Notes: generated from the letters alone by a model not told the origin. DNA of 64,000 bases from Cloeon dipterum (GCF_949628265.1 NC_088788.1:2170001-2234000); one strand, 5' to 3'. Numbered from the stretch's first letter, positions 35,601 to 47,518 are shown. A program made the numbers and translations.

Positions 35601-36961
35601 GTGTTTTGGACTACTATATAATGGCGTGGTTTTGGTCAAAAGGCTGATGAGCTTTTCTTGGAAGGGAATAAACCATCTTCCTTTTGGCCCAGGCGAATGC
35701 AAATTACAACCGGCTTTGGATAATTGCACGTTTTGGTGGCGAGTTCAAAGCAAAAGGGCATCTTTCGGATGAGACAATCACTTCATTAGATAAAGGTATG
35801 AGGCCTGAGGCGCCGAATTAATTTGTTTATTTGTTAAAGGATTGAGCTTTTGAATATTGATGAAAAAAATGAACAAAATAACTTGTGCTCAAGTAAAAAA
35901 ACGAAATAATAGAAAAAATGGAAGGCTATATTTTTAAATTGAAGTCAAAAGAATAAAAAAAATGTTTATTATTCTGCTGCAGATAAGCGAAATACCGATT
36001 TTCTGGTCTCTACTTGCAGCCAAAGAGTTTTTCTAACGATTCATAATCGCAGAAACGCATTAAAAGTTGATTTAATTGCGATTAAAAACACAAAAATAAG
36101 AAACAGCGGTAAGAATTCTTTGCTCAAAAAATCCTCGACGCTGATTGGCTGACGCAGCACGCGCCTTCACAATTTAAAATACACTAGAGCCGTTGCTATA
36201 GGCAACCGTGGGAGCTGCTGACATGCGCGTTACGTGCAGCCAATCAGCGTCGAGGATTCTTCAAGCAAAGAATTCTTGCTGATTTTTACAATTTTCGCGT
36301 TTTTATTCGCATGAATCAACTTTTAATCACACGTAAATCGGATATAGCTGCAAGAATTCTTTGCTCCAAGAATCTTCGACGCTAATTAGCTGCACGCAAC
36401 GCGCATGTCAGCAAATCCCGCGGTTGCATGATGTGTTGTAAATTGCGCGGGAACTGCTGACAGCCAATCAGCATCGAGCAAAGAATTCTTGCTGCTTTTT
36501 CCGATTTCATTCGCAGTTAACAAACTTTAAAAGTGTTTCTACCTATTTTAAATCCATGGAACAACGTTTTTTTATCTACAATTCGAGAAACTAAAAGGAT
36601 AAAAACCATGATTTACCTGGCAGAAACTGACTAGTTTGCATAGCGGTGCTCCGAAGGGCCAGTACTGCAGCACCAGGGTGGGCACGAAGGAGAACGGGAC
36701 GCACGCGATGGCGAGCAGGAGGTCGCTGAAGGCGAGATTGACCAGCAGCAGGTTGGTCACGGTGCGCATGCGCGGCGAGGCGCGCACCGAGATGACCACG
36801 AGGCCGTTGCCGATGAGCGCCGCGGCGAAGATGGCCACGTACGCGAAGAAGACGATCGCCTGGAACCACGGCTTGCCCAGGACGGAGTCCTCGAGCATAA
36901 AACTCACCGAGCAGTCCGTTATCGTCTCGTTCGACAACTCGCTCGAGTTATTCGCACTCAT
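20606..36961 (-). CDS. Neuropeptide GPCR, RYamide (luqin/NPY-like) receptor type (5 exons, 396 aa)
   Basis: Exons in transcript order are 36961-36617, 34503-34331, 33198-32961, 23799-23731 and 20971-20606. All are GT-AG with matching phases (1191 bp). This is a class A receptor. The N-terminus has sequons NNS/NSS and NET. TM1 is at about 34-58 (GN at 51-52), TM2 at 69-93 (Asp80), Cys108 heads TM3, ERY is at 132-134, and TM4 follows. The second extracellular loop has CDRFICTEMW, TM5 follows, and the third loop contains GTRPPGEAHN. TM6 has CWAPFN (267-272), in a 69-bp exon that encodes little else. TM7 has HWLAMSHACYNPLIYWWMN with NPLIY at 308-312. PRMRTVTN, LQYWPFG, RPPGEA and AMSHACYNPLIY are features I associate with insect RYamide receptors, which couple to G proteins in neurons and gut. 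Alternatives are SIFamide or tachykinin receptors, which I judge less good matches. The ATG at 36961 has A at -3. An in-frame GTG 21 nt upstream is not a plausible start. Confidence 0.85.
21075..21821. repeat. Family B foldback repeat (copy B2)
   Basis: A second copy with the same arms and middle section as B1, in the intron between the GPCR TM6 and TM7 exons, about 100 bp upstream of the TM7 exon acceptor. Confidence 0.8.
24084..24447. repeat. Family A foldback repeat, short form (copy A-S2)
   Basis: Inverted-repeat element in the GPCR intron, about 285 bp upstream of the TM6 exon. It has the same arms as the other short copies, with a deletion in the central loop. Confidence 0.8.
25710..25964. 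repeat. Single-copy foldback element of about 255 bp
   Basis: Outer arms are cgaaaaacggcgaaaacg and taaaaaccgttactttg with their inverses near 25930-25964. A second nested palindrome is built on gcagcgccacagtggca and its inverse. It lies within the TM6-to-TM5 intron of the GPCR. No second copy was seen in the window. Confidence 0.65.
26580..27084 (-). repeat. Family C MITE-like repeat (copy C3)
   Basis: A reverse copy within the TM5-TM6 intron of the GPCR. The left terminus is degraded, and the rest matches the other copies, including the internal duplicate near 26868. Confidence 0.75.
28600..29090. repeat. Diffuse family F repeat, three partial copies
   Basis: Two direct copies and one inverted copy of a block containing tatctaggaaaagttgagac, the gtggg(c/t)agtttttgcaatt motif, and an ag(t/a)tagaac box. 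They lie in the GPCR intron. Copies differ by about a fifth of positions by eye. Confidence 0.5.
30283..30790 (+). repeat. Family D foldback repeat with X-box-like centre (copy D2)
   Basis: It lies in the TM5-TM6 intron of the GPCR. The inverted CCAAT arms are intact and the centre has GTTACCTAGCAAC (30576-30588). A partial second copy of the flanking block follows at about 30937-31190. Confidence 0.75.
30937..31190 (+). repeat. Partial family D arm next to copy D2
   Basis: A direct repeat of the outer arm of D2, without the CCAAT/X-box core. Confidence 0.6.
32020..32507 (-). repeat. Family C MITE-like repeat (copy C4)
   Basis: A reverse copy in the same GPCR intron, about 450 bp downstream of the TM5 exon. 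It keeps GGGGGCAGGATTCACGCG at its left end, and the right terminal block is shortened. Confidence 0.75.
33281..33667. repeat. Family A foldback repeat, short form (copy A-S3)
   Basis: Its edge is about 80 bp upstream of the acceptor of the TM5 exon of the GPCR. The termini are well preserved (taaagaccgtctttgacgaa and tcaaagacggtctttaa). Confidence 0.85.
36040..36520 (+). repeat. Family D foldback repeat (copy D3, partly doubled)
   Basis: It lies about 100 bp downstream of the TM1-2 exon of the GPCR, in intron 1. There are two successive foldback cores, about 36100-36270 and 36340-36500. The first has GTTGCTATAGGCAAC (36192-36206). Confidence 0.7.
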
Positions 36962-37137
36962 TTTTAAAATTTCACGGAACACACCGAGGCGAATTTCGGC
37001 TCATCCGAACCACATTTAAAATGGGAACGAACTCCGACAGCTATGGAAAAGTTGACGAAAGCACTCGACGCAGGCAATCTCCTCTCCGCGATTAGCTCCA
37101 GCGGTGGTCGCCTTCTTCCTCCAGAGTCGGCATTTTC
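36962..37137 (-). promoter_or_regulatory. 5' leader part of GPCR coding exon 1 with three uORFs
   Basis: A clear acceptor (pyrimidine-rich, ending ttcacag) precedes 37137, so the first coding exon probably begins there. The leader has three short upstream reading frames: 37133-37092 (13 codons plus stop), 37015-37001 (4 codons plus stop) and 37004-36972 (10 codons plus stop). The second and third overlap at an ATGA. The last stop is 10 nt before the receptor ATG. This arrangement usually lowers or conditions translation of the main frame. Confidence 0.5.
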
Positions 37138-38515
37138 CTGTGAACACGCGAAGAGTTCTCAATTAAAACTCACGAAATGAGTGCTCCATGCATCGACTGA
37201 CTCGCTTGATGCATTCGCAATCTAAATGCAAATCACGAGTGCGGAAGAGCCGTATATGTACGATAAATGTGAGCGCGTGAAAGGATTTCAGCTTCCATAA
37301 GCTCGCAACTTTGTACATTCAGATCGGGAAAGTTCGCAGACCCTTTTACTCATTCAACGTGAGGAATCATTATATGATAAAAAGTCCGCCATTGCTGCCA
37401 ATGCGCTCATTGCCTCTTTGAAAATGCGACAAATATATCCCCTAGAATACGAATCACATAATATATTTCAATAAATCGTGAATAAGCCTTTTGACTTTTC
37501 TTGGCATGTTTATTCATTTTTTCCAGGTTCTCGAATTTAATTTCTTCGTCTTTCGCTGCCAACAGTAAAAAATACTAAGTCTTTTACCTTTAATAAATGT
37601 TTTTACGTTAGTTTGCTTTTGCTACAAGCGATGGATTTTTTTGCAAACGTTTTCCCGCCTTTAATAGAATTCTTTTAAATGGAAAACTTAAACATGCAAA
37701 AGTTTGCATGACAAAAAAACTTCCAATAAAAGCTATTAATTATATCCCGGCGTGAACATAAAAGTTAATTCCATTGCCTCTTCAGCATAGGAAGCAAGTT
37801 CAAATTACGAGTAGCAATTTTAAACTTTTGAGCTTTAATTGCCAAGTTCCAGAAACGAGAGCATTCCGCACAGCAATTTCATCAACGCGCGCGCAGCTGT
37901 TGAAAAGCATTTTGCATGCGATGCAACTTTTATCGTGCCAAAGCCAACTTTTACAAACTAAATATCACTCAGCAAATAATGCTGTGTGACCCCAAAAACG
38001 GAATAAAGCAATAAAAAAATGCATCCGCGAGTTTCGTGCTTCTCGCAAACTCTTTTATTCGTAGGAAATAAGCTTCAGAAGCTGCAGGAAAATAATTTAA
38101 AGTGTCTCAAATATTGTTTTAGTAAAAAAAAACTTAGCCAATTTTGGTTCGTTAAAAATTAATGCGTGGCTTGTTCCCAAAATTCAGCTGCCCTGCCCGA
38201 GGAGTACGAATTTCAATTTATCTTTACGACACGCCGGAGGGTTCGAGTGTTTACGCCTCCGCGCCGTTCATTCATGCGCTATTTTGATGCGAAAAGGCCA
38301 ACTTCGTTACGCGTGTGGCGAACGCAGAGCCTGGCCCATCTTTTGATGCCACTAAAAGGTATTAACCTGGCTAAATTTAACATCATATCTGACGCGCACC
38401 CGGCTTCGTTATAATATAATTCAATTCAGGCTGTTTTGTGTGTCGTTGCTTCCCCATCGGCAGACTTTATTATTAGCTCCTCAAGTTACCTGATCATGTA
38501 TAATGCGTTTACATC

Positions 38516-39047
38516 GGGGGCCAAGTTGCGATCTGTGTTCTTTCTCGCCGGTCAGATGTCTTGTTTGAATGTAAGTCGCCCATTTTGAAGCTGCGCAGTA
38601 AACGTATGCGCATCTTAAGCATGCGCAATATGTTCAGATCGCTTCTTAATTAGACAGAGAGGCTAAAACCCATCACTGCGCATGCGTGACCCAAATTAAA
38701 ACCTTCTGCGCAGTTGTAATTCCCACCGGGGGGCCGGATTGCGATCTACGTTGTTTCCCGCCGGTCATAAGTCAATATGGCGTCGAAATAATGGACGCTA
38801 ATCCAGTCGGCCAATCAAAAGCGTCGAAAAAGAGGCGTGCCAAACTAATAATTTCATTCCCGCGTATTTTGTTACATTTCCATTTGCCTGATGTGTCATC
38901 TAACGGTCCATTCGGCAATTACTGGGCTAATCAGCTGTTAGCAAAGAATTTCCAACAAAAATTTTCATTGTGCTGAATGATAAATTTGTAACTTTTCCCG
39001 CCGCACTCTAACAGACGCCATATTCTGCGCGTCGCGTTAATCTGGCC
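38516..39047 (+). repeat. Family C MITE-like repeat (copy C5)
   Basis: A forward copy in the presumed GPCR leader intron. The internal duplicate of the terminal block starts near 38727 (ggggggccggattgcgatct). Confidence 0.8.
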
Positions 39048-39920
39048 AAAATTTCAATGCTGTAAATTCATTTTCTGTATACTGAAGCGGCAAATCACTG
39101 GAAACCAATCTTTCCAAACGCTTTAAAGCAGTGCATTCCGTTCTATAAGTGGATTCTCTCGAGTCAATTATATCGGCAAAGCGGTGAGCAAAAACTCCAA
39201 GGACTCGTCTCTTGCGCCGAAGAAGTGTCGCGTAAAGGAGCAGATCGACTCCATTATTTCGAATGGAAGAGCCAGAGATTACGAAGATAATCAGAGCAAA
39301 GAAAAAAGAGCATATGTACCCGAGGGAAAAGGCAATTCCAAGAACTGCAAATAGGATCTAGTGTGTCTCCGGCAGAGGCAACGCCTTGAATAATTTGAGC
39401 GACGGGTGCAGAGGGTGCGAAACCACCCCTTGCTTGCCTTTCTCGCTCGCACGGGCGGCAGGGCAAAATTAACTCGTCGACGCCGGCGAATTCGTCACGC
39501 CAATTAATTGCGTTTGTGCGATGCTGACACGAGGGGAAATAAACACGCACGTTTTCCTCGAAACAGGGCAAACAAAGCCCGGCTGCATCGGAATGGCGGC
39601 TCCAAAACGCGGAAAATAATATATATTATGGTTGAGTGTCGTTTTTGCAAGTGACATTCGCGAGGGGCGTGTGACGTAAATAGACAACCGTTTATTATTA
39701 TGTTTTTGGCAAAAGGGCAAATAATTGACACAGATCCTGACCTGTTTTTTCTCTATAAATAACTGGGTTGGCTGGAACTAAAAATAGGTGACTGAAAAAT
39801 CTTGATTATCTAGAGTGACCAGATTTCCTGAATTATACACAAAACAAAATGATAATAAAATCATAAGCTTGGCTAAATGTTTTCCTCCAAAAAGAAAAAT
39901 CGGACATGAAAAACTGGAGG

Positions 39921-40282
39921 TTAAAGACCGTCTTTGATGAAGTTTCAGAGCGCACCAATCGATTCTTGAGGGTAAAATTAGTTAAAGTGGATATTTTTGC
40001 CGACCAAAAAGTCCAGCGCGACGTGCGAACGTTTTTTCCCGCCAAAACAATTTGAATGCGAGAAGTGCGCATGCGTGAGAGCTGGTTTGCCGAGAGACCG
40101 CCTGTACGTCACATCCAGCCAGCTATGACGCATGCGCACTTCTCGCATTCATATTGTTTTGGCGGGAAAAAACGTTCCCACGTCGTGCTGGACTTTTTGG
40201 TGGGAGAAAATATCCAATTCACCTAATTCGACCCTCAGGAATCGATTCGTGTGCTCTAAAATTTCGTCAAAGACGGTATTTG
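39921..40282. repeat. Family A foldback repeat, short form (copy A-S4)
   Basis: Inverted-repeat element within the presumed GPCR leader intron. The arms and shared core are intact; the terminal cggtattt is slightly diverged. Confidence 0.8.
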
Positions 40283-41309
40283 AAGGACAGCGAATATTCT
40301 TCACGAGATTTCCTGAAGTGAATAAATATAATTTTGTCTCTTACAAAAGAATGCTAGTGCCCAATTTATACTAGCCATATATTCTCCATACTGCTTGAAT
40401 GGCGAAACCGAAAGGCAGGGAAGAAAAAGCTCGAAGGGATCAAGCTATATTTGCTCCAGAAAATCGACGAGCTATTTGCGTTTTCCACCGCACATACATG
40501 TGTATGCGGCTGAATGGCTCACAATTCATGCATCAGTTTGCATCTAACCAGGTAGGAAAAAGCTGATATTCAAAGGAAAGGTAAAATGCAAAATAATGGG
40601 GCTGACGAGATTGTCACGCTATTTTACTTTAATTTAGAATTAACATAAAAATGAGTTTCAGGAGGATATATACAGGAAAAAAGCATGTGAAAGAATTTTT
40701 AAAACCTCTGGAACTAAATGGAGAGATAGAATAGAGCCCTTTAATAATACTATACTACTATTCGCACGTCACTTTTTTGTTTGATAACAATCACATTTAA
40801 TGCAATGCACATGACGCAGATTGTGTGTATTGGCTTTTCAGGTCTATAGCCGAGATAAGAAATTATAACAGATGATACAAATAACAGCTAAATAGTGCTG
40901 CCCCACATTTCCGACGCAACAAGCACGTTTTGACGATAATAAAAAAATGCAGCTGGTTTTCTTTCCGCGTTAACGAGATTGGCGTGATTTGCATTTAAAC
41001 TGGCGTGTCGAAAGGAAGCGCCTTTGGGGTTGTGGGGGTGTACTCAAAATTATTATTCAACACGCTGCTTGATTTTATACATTAATGCGCAACGACTGTG
41101 GCATGCTGCTCATTTTTCTTTCGCTGTTACTGCATTTATGAATTCTGCGAGTTTGAATTTATAACATGCCTAGGGAAATTCTATTTTGGGAATTCAAGAG
41201 CTGTTTTTTTCCTCAGCCTGAAAAACAGCAGGGATTATCTGGGATGATTTATTAAAAAATAAAATAAAATACAAAATTGGTGCTTTTTCGGGGGTTTAAA
41301 AATGTTTGC

Positions 41310-41420
41310 ACGCCCAAATCTCAGCCTCTAACAGTCCGATTTTCAAAAACCGCACACCGCTATACTCGTCTCAACCTTCCCTAGATAGCCGAAGTAATTT
41401 AACCCTTTAACCCCCTAAAA
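41310..41420. repeat. Diffuse family F repeat
   Basis: An inverted match: caaatctcagcctctaacag, then ctcgtctcaaccttccctag and atagccg. It lies in the presumed GPCR leader intron. Confidence 0.45.
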
Positions 41421-42269
41421 AAACATATTTTTGTTGCTCATTTAACGCGAACTGCTGCGTTTACAATGCGCAAGTACAAAACAAACATTCCATCGTCATT
41501 TCGAAATAGCTCAAAATCAATAGCCCAGCGGCACTATTTTCTTTTGCAAATTGGATGTGCGAGTTTGAAAATTAATTTCGTCTAATGCATGTAACTAACT
41601 GTTTTCCGTGGGCAAGCAGTGTGTGTCCTACATAAGCGCCGCTGGCTATTAATTATTCGCCGCGGCCGGCAAAATTAATATTCTTAATGCACATGACGCG
41701 TGGGCTGCAATAAAGAGAAAGAGAGACAGTCGTGGAAAATGCATGTTTGCTTTGAGTCAAGGTCCATATTGTGTGTTTCCGTGCATTCCGTGACTCGACA
41801 CAACTTCAAGCAGTAAAAATAAAATAATCTTCTTCGCCTTCTCGACACTGAATGAAACTTTACATTTACGCAAATACGTGACGCATCCGCACTTTTTCAT
41901 TTAAGATTAAAAATTTTGGACGTCAGAGAGTGACGCTGAAACGAAATCCATGTCAAAGTACAAGACCTGTACGTGCGAGCAGAAACATCAAACAAAATCG
42001 GCAGTTGTTGCTTTTTGATGTAATAGCAAACAAAATTTCTTACGTCAAACCGAAGCTTTAGCAGCCGCCAAGACGAAAGGCAGATGCAAATAGGTCTTCA
42101 ATCATCATAAGCAAGACGTTTATTGCGTTCAAACACACATTTCAGAGTATTTGTTGAATGAAAACGCGAACAGGTTATTTCATGACGCGTCTTTGTCGAC
42201 CTAAACCCCAAAAATCCACACATTTGTTGAGTCTATATAATATCTAGGAAGTTTCAGGATGAATTTATT

Positions 42270-42300
42270 TATTCATTCGACCCTCAGGAATCGCATTATC
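42270..42300 (+). repeat. Stray copy of the family A/B core
   Basis: attcgaccctcaggaatcg occurs here without recognisable foldback arms, in the presumed GPCR leader intron. A weaker stray is at 60660-60690 (atcctcagcaatcgattgg). Confidence 0.5.
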
Positions 42301-43033
42301 AAAATTCCAATAGAAGTTCTACTTTAAACGACTTTAAAATGAGTCTCAGAGTCGTCCTTTGGGACGCAAATTATCAAATTTCCTATTTATCGCTTTCAAA
42401 GAATAAAAATTAGGTCAAATAAACAATTAAAAATATTTTTCTATGTGAATATTAATTAATATTGAAGAACAGAAAACTATTGGATTGTCTGAAATTCACA
42501 GATTTAAATGTGTGCGGACTTAAAAACAAAGCTAAAAATCGTGTGTTTTAAGCTGTGCTCGCGCCTTTTGGCACTTAATTAATCCGCTGCTGGGCAAAAT
42601 AATATTTCGGGTGCGAAGGCCGCTGACAGCCGCTGCTTTTTCTAAACGAAAAAATAAACAGCGAGGCCTTTTCAATCAAAAGAGAGGGCTGGAAGCTGGC
42701 GGCGGCAGCCAAAACAAACACAGCACCGAGTGGACGCGAATTTGCATGAATAGCACACACGTGAGAGGCGCATTTGGACAAAAAATATTATTCAACAAAA
42801 GTGCGAAAAGCCATCACGAGAAGCAGCGAAGGGACAAATACGCGGATGGCGAACTATCCGAGCGTTTCCAAAATTCCATTTGCCTTATAGCAGCCAATAT
42901 CGGATTATTTCGGGCCGGAATATTGCGTAAACGACTGCACATATTGTGTCCGAGGGCAATCCAAAAATAATCTACGTTAGCAGACAGTTGCAGAAAGCAG
43001 GGATCTATCTAACAAGCCCTTTTTTAGTGATTG

Positions 43034-43405
43034 AGGCCGTCAAAAGATGGCACCGCCGTATAATTTCGTAATAAATTTAATTTAAAGGCAATTCCGCTGC
43101 GATTTCAGACTCAATCTAGCTACTGTGCATTTTTAACTTAATTTTCTTTCTTTTGACGTGCTGAAAACCAAAATCAGGTAAGCCATTCGCAGTAGAATCG
43201 AGAAAAACTATTTTTTGAATTATAAAATATTTTCCAACGTTTCCACGGCGAATGGCTGAACTGATTTTGGTTTTCATCACGTCAAAATAAATCAAATTAA
43301 GTGAAGAATGCACAATTAGCAGGATTGAGTCTGAAATCGCAGCGGATTTGCATTAAAATTAAATTTATTGCCAAAGTATACGGTGGCGCCATCTGTTAGC
43401 GGCTT
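43034..43405. repeat. Family E foldback MITE (copy E2)
   Basis: A second copy of the same element in the presumed GPCR leader intron. The left terminus is diverged (ggccgtcaaaagatggcacc) and the right terminus is intact (gccatctgttagcggctt). Confidence 0.8.
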
Positions 43406-44198
43406 CAAACACTAACGGCTTTTATGTACAACTGGCGTATTCACTTCCTTTCTTTGTATTTTTAAATATTCAGTGATAATAATCGTTTTGGTCAAGTATT
43501 TCTCTGGCTTAAGTTAAAAAAATTTGTGCTATTTCAACGAGCTGGGAATTCGCGAGGGTCCGAAATTGTTCATCGATCTGTCAAAACTATTTATGCAACG
43601 TTAACATTGTCGCCCGCCGAAAATAAACACGAATTGAAACCAGCAGCGGGCAGCGAATATAACAGATTGATTTTGCGCAATTTCCATTTTAACAGAATCA
43701 CGTGCCAACCGATGCGTAATAATAATATTTTCCTCTCGAGGAGAGACGGAAAAAGAATTCTAATGAGTTTGACTCTGAGTGATGGCGGCCAAAAAGGCAA
43801 CTTTCGTCTTTTTTTGCACCTGACAAAACCGCTAATGACAATCTAGACGAGTGATTTATTACTTCTTTGACAAGCGGATAGGTTTAGAGGATTAAAAAAA
43901 ACGTCTTAAAATATTTTAGAGTTCACTTGGTCTGTTTGAAAAGAAGGAAAATTAAAATTTCAAGACGATGAAGAAATTTCTGGATTGCCTTTGGACCTTT
44001 GGAGGGTTTCTGCTAAATTTAGAGCAAATTTCCGGCTCTCCCGGCTTCGTTTGATTAACTGATTGGATATTTTCCTGCGTATATAGAAAAGCTTCTTTCG
44101 AATTAATATGAAACCCAATTAATGTCAACGTAGACCGAACGGTCTCAAGATCTAATCAAGATGAAAGAAAGAAAGGAACAAGCCGAGTTCCGGCTTAC

Positions 44199-44450
44199 CT
44201 GGCGCAGCGGCCGGAAGAGTTTTTTTTTCGATTCAATTTCGCGGATTGCCCGGCGACGTGCCAGCAGCGGCGGCGAGAGGAGAGGAGAGGAGAGCGGACC
44301 ACAGCCTCGCCAGCCAGCCTTCCACGGACCAACTGGTTGGCGCCGACTTGGGCCTCTCGCTCTCTTGGGCCGACGCCGCGAGCCCGTCGCGCAGCGCAGA
44401 CGCCCTGACATATGTTACACTCGATCCGGACACCTCACACACGACACACA
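44199..44450 (-). other. Probable GC-rich noncoding leader exon of the GPCR gene
   Basis: A CpG-rich block of about 250 bp in AT-rich surroundings ends on the minus strand at a good donor (CCAG followed by GTAAGC at 44198). No conserved coding frame is visible. It lies on the right strand to splice to the acceptor before 37137, giving a 7-kb leader intron. The 5' limit is a guess from composition, and it could belong to another transcript. Confidence 0.4.
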
Positions 44451-44694
44451 CGCCGGAATAATTCTAATTGTCATGCGGGACAGTTTCAGAAATATTTGTT
44501 TCAAATTAAATTTGCAGCAAGGAAAGGAAATTGACGGATCGATGCAGTGCGGAAATTGAAAATTATTTGAATTGTTGCTACAGTAAAAATTCAAATTTTT
44601 CTAATTTTCTCCAAAAATTTCCAGCGCTTGAGCACATTTTCTTATCAGATTTCGCGATTCCTCTCATCGAGATCTGTCCAACAGCGTATGAAAC

Positions 44695-44880
44695 CTTTTA
44701 AGGAAACTCTTTGTTTGGAAATAAAATAGGATTTCAAGTAAGGAGACACTCCTCACCATTTGCAGGCACTTTTCTAAAAAAATTAGAGTGCTACTTACGT
44801 CAATTTTGGCTTCAACTGAATCCTAAGGGATCAGTCTATGCATTTTCAACAAGCATTTTCCAGGATTTTGCAGTATGAAT
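44695..44880 (+). repeat. Family G repeat (copy G1)
   Basis: It shares ataggatttcaagtaaggag, ttttggcttcaa and atcctaagg(g)gtcag with the copy at 52.3 kb, and its tail (gcattttccaggattttgc) with the inverted copy at 48.3 kb. Confidence 0.55.
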
Positions 44881-47143
44881 CCTCTTTAGAGTTTATTTGA
44901 ATGAGGAAATCATCAGAACACGATAATTATTATCATGTTTGGCTTTCCTGCCTTCTTATTCCGAGCAGAGCATGCAATCAAAAGGCGAGAACTCAAGCTC
45001 AGAAGAAGCGGAAATTTTGTTTAAATAATTACAACGGAATTTGCGTGGATTGCGGGCTCGTGGAATTAGTTTGTGAAATTCCAACGACGTGAATCTAATT
45101 CATTGATGTTAAAGCAAATAATGCGGAGTCACGGGAACACTTTTTGCCAACAATTATTTACAAACAAACACGCTTTGTGCGTTGGAAGATCAAACGGCGG
45201 CTCTTGCGGTCTTTTATTAATTAAACACGTGACAAAAGCTCTCCCCAAAAAGCACGCATTTAAAATGCGAAATTAAAAAGCAGTTTGTGGAGAAAGATAT
45301 GTTTCAGGAGAATATTTGTGTTTATTTTTTCTTCCTCTCTGCTCTTGTGGTGGCAAATCAATATTTGCGTAATATACGTATTTTCCATTGGTGCTGCGAG
45401 CGTAAACATTCGGAACACACACAAACCGCAAATTGAGGATAAAATCGCTGCAGCAAAGACTTTCAGAGTGCGGTGAGATTTCCACAAAATACCGCAATAT
45501 ATATACACCTCTCCATTTGCTGCGCATGTAGGTATTTTCGTGATAAAACAAAAAAATTCTCTGTTTTAAGAGGAAGGAAACAGAGTGAGTATATATTTTG
45601 ATGATAAAAATGTGGCGCCAATTGAGGAGAGAAAAAAAATATGGTGCACGAATGACGAGGGAGCGAAAGTGTGTAAATAAAACTAGCTGAGTGTGTGTTT
45701 GCCAGCTGTCAGTATGTAATATCAAATGACAATCAAACGACACACGAGCAGAGAAGTGTGCGGGCGGAATTGTGGAAAGAACCATTCACTTTTTGCGACT
45801 CGTATAAAAAACAAATGGCTATACAGAATGAAACGTTTTATTGAACTGGAAAATATGAAAAATCAATAAATTAAATTGTTGGCACGGCCATAAATTAAAT
45901 TACTTATAAAATTCTCTATTTATCGATTTGAATAAGAATTCACTTGTTGGATTTTATATTTTCATTTATTGTCACCGGAACGATAGCCTTGGCAGTCCAA
46001 TTATTATTTCATGTTGAAAACGGCTCAACTATTATGTAAACCGCCATATAGAAATGAACAATGAAACACGTTTATTGTCACGAATGCAAATATAATGCAC
46101 AATAAGCTCGTTGGAGCGCGGACAAAACATATTCCATCCATCACGGTGATGAGTGACAGCGACGAGCGCTGCGATGTGCGGATCTATTTCGCGTTCTCCT
46201 TCACTTTGCTGTTCAAGTATAAGTTCAATTATATCTCATTGGAAAGCTTTTACGCTCATCCTCTCGAATGAATGTGCGGATGGCGCAGAAATTGAAATGA
46301 AATATAAGGTGCACGAAGATTGCCTTTTAAGCAAAATCGATCAAACACACTCACGCCAACCCCATTTCCTTCAAGATGTTTCTTTTTAAATATGCAGGGT
46401 TGTTTGATTAATTTTTTTTATATCAAAAACGTTTTTTAATTTCCTGTTTAGAAAGATCAACGGCAATTTGTTAAGTTGGCCATTTTCAAAGAGAGGTAAT
46501 TTAATGTTTTTCAAGCAAATGAACTTGATTAAAGGCTCACGATAAAATAGCATCAAAAGCAAATCTATTAATGCAGACTGGAGAAAATTTTCCAAACTAG
46601 CGTGGTAAACAAATGGGCATTGATTGCGCGAGACAAAAATCTTGGCAAAGAGGGAGGAATAATTTAATTATAGCTCGAAGCCAAGAGATAAAGAGTCGCG
46701 TTAACTCCCTCAAGAACAAAGGGCTGGCAGAAATCCGCGCGCGCATTGATTAGACCAATTAAAGAGTCAGCGGGAAATCGCTTTCCACGGCCAGAGGCGA
46801 AAATGCGCCCCCGCACTCACTCGCTGACCCACATATTATACATCGTTGGTGCCGCGGCTGCTGCAGCTGCTGGTGAAACTATCTCGAGCAGCTGCGATTT
46901 AGCCTCAGTGTCGAGCGAGAAAGTGCATTTACGCGGTTTATTACAGCACTTCTTGCTGCTGCTGCTGCAACTCAGAATAAGAAAAAGTGAGCCTGCGGGA
47001 GCAGGTTGCATCTTCTTTGCAAGATGAACAAGAAACTACTTCTGAACTGTCGAGATAGCACTCCAAGTCTGATTAACTTCTGCATGAGAAACCTGTCATA
47101 TGAGAATATAATACGTAAATTTGTTCCGCCATTTTCAATTTAT

Positions 47144-47518
47144 TTAAAGACAGTCTACTTGACGAATTTTCTGAGCACACCAATCGATCCCTGAGGGTAT
47201 AATTAGGTAAAATGGACGTTTTTCCGTTAAAAAAGTCCAGCGCGACGTGCGAACTATTTTTCCCGCCAAAACAATTTGAATGCGAGAAGTGCGCATGCGT
47301 CAGTTCTGACAAAGAAGTCATTCGTACAGCTGCGGTCTCTCAGCAAGTGCTCAAACCAGCTCTGACGCATGCGCACTTCTCGCATTAAAATTGTTTTGGC
47401 GGGAAAAATAGTTCGCACGTCGCGCTGGACTTTTTTAACGGAAAAACGTCCATTTTACCTAATTATACCCTCAGGAATCGATTGGTGGGCTCAGAACTTC
47501 GTTAAAGACGGTCTTTTA
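47144..47518. repeat. Family A foldback repeat, short form (copy A-S5)
   Basis: Inverted-repeat element in the spacer right of the GPCR leader. Both arms carry the core as a variant with TATA in place of TCGA (gggtataatt / aattataccc). The matching change in both arms suggests gene conversion or copying as a hairpin. Confidence 0.8.

Larger units (their letters stand above)
37138..44198. other. Presumed leader intron of the GPCR gene
   Basis: About 7 kb of AT-rich DNA without a supported exon. It holds copies C5, A-S4 and E2, a family F fragment and a stray A/B core. Confidence 0.4.

Noticed and set aside
35163..35729. Minus-strand open frame of 188 codons between GPCR exons
   Set aside because: No recognisable domain and no splice partner. 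It starts and stops within ordinary intron sequence.
20606..36961. Receptor as a tachykinin or SIFamide receptor
   Set aside because: The NPLIYWWMN end resembles tachykinin receptors and PRMRTVTN is shared with SIFamide receptors. The LQYWPFG, RPPGEA and AMSHACYNPLIY combination fits RYamide receptors better. This is from memory, so an alignment should confirm it.
44161..44559. Plus-strand open frame over the GC-rich block
   Set aside because: The strand with a consensus donor is minus. The plus frame is low-complexity Arg/Pro/Ser.
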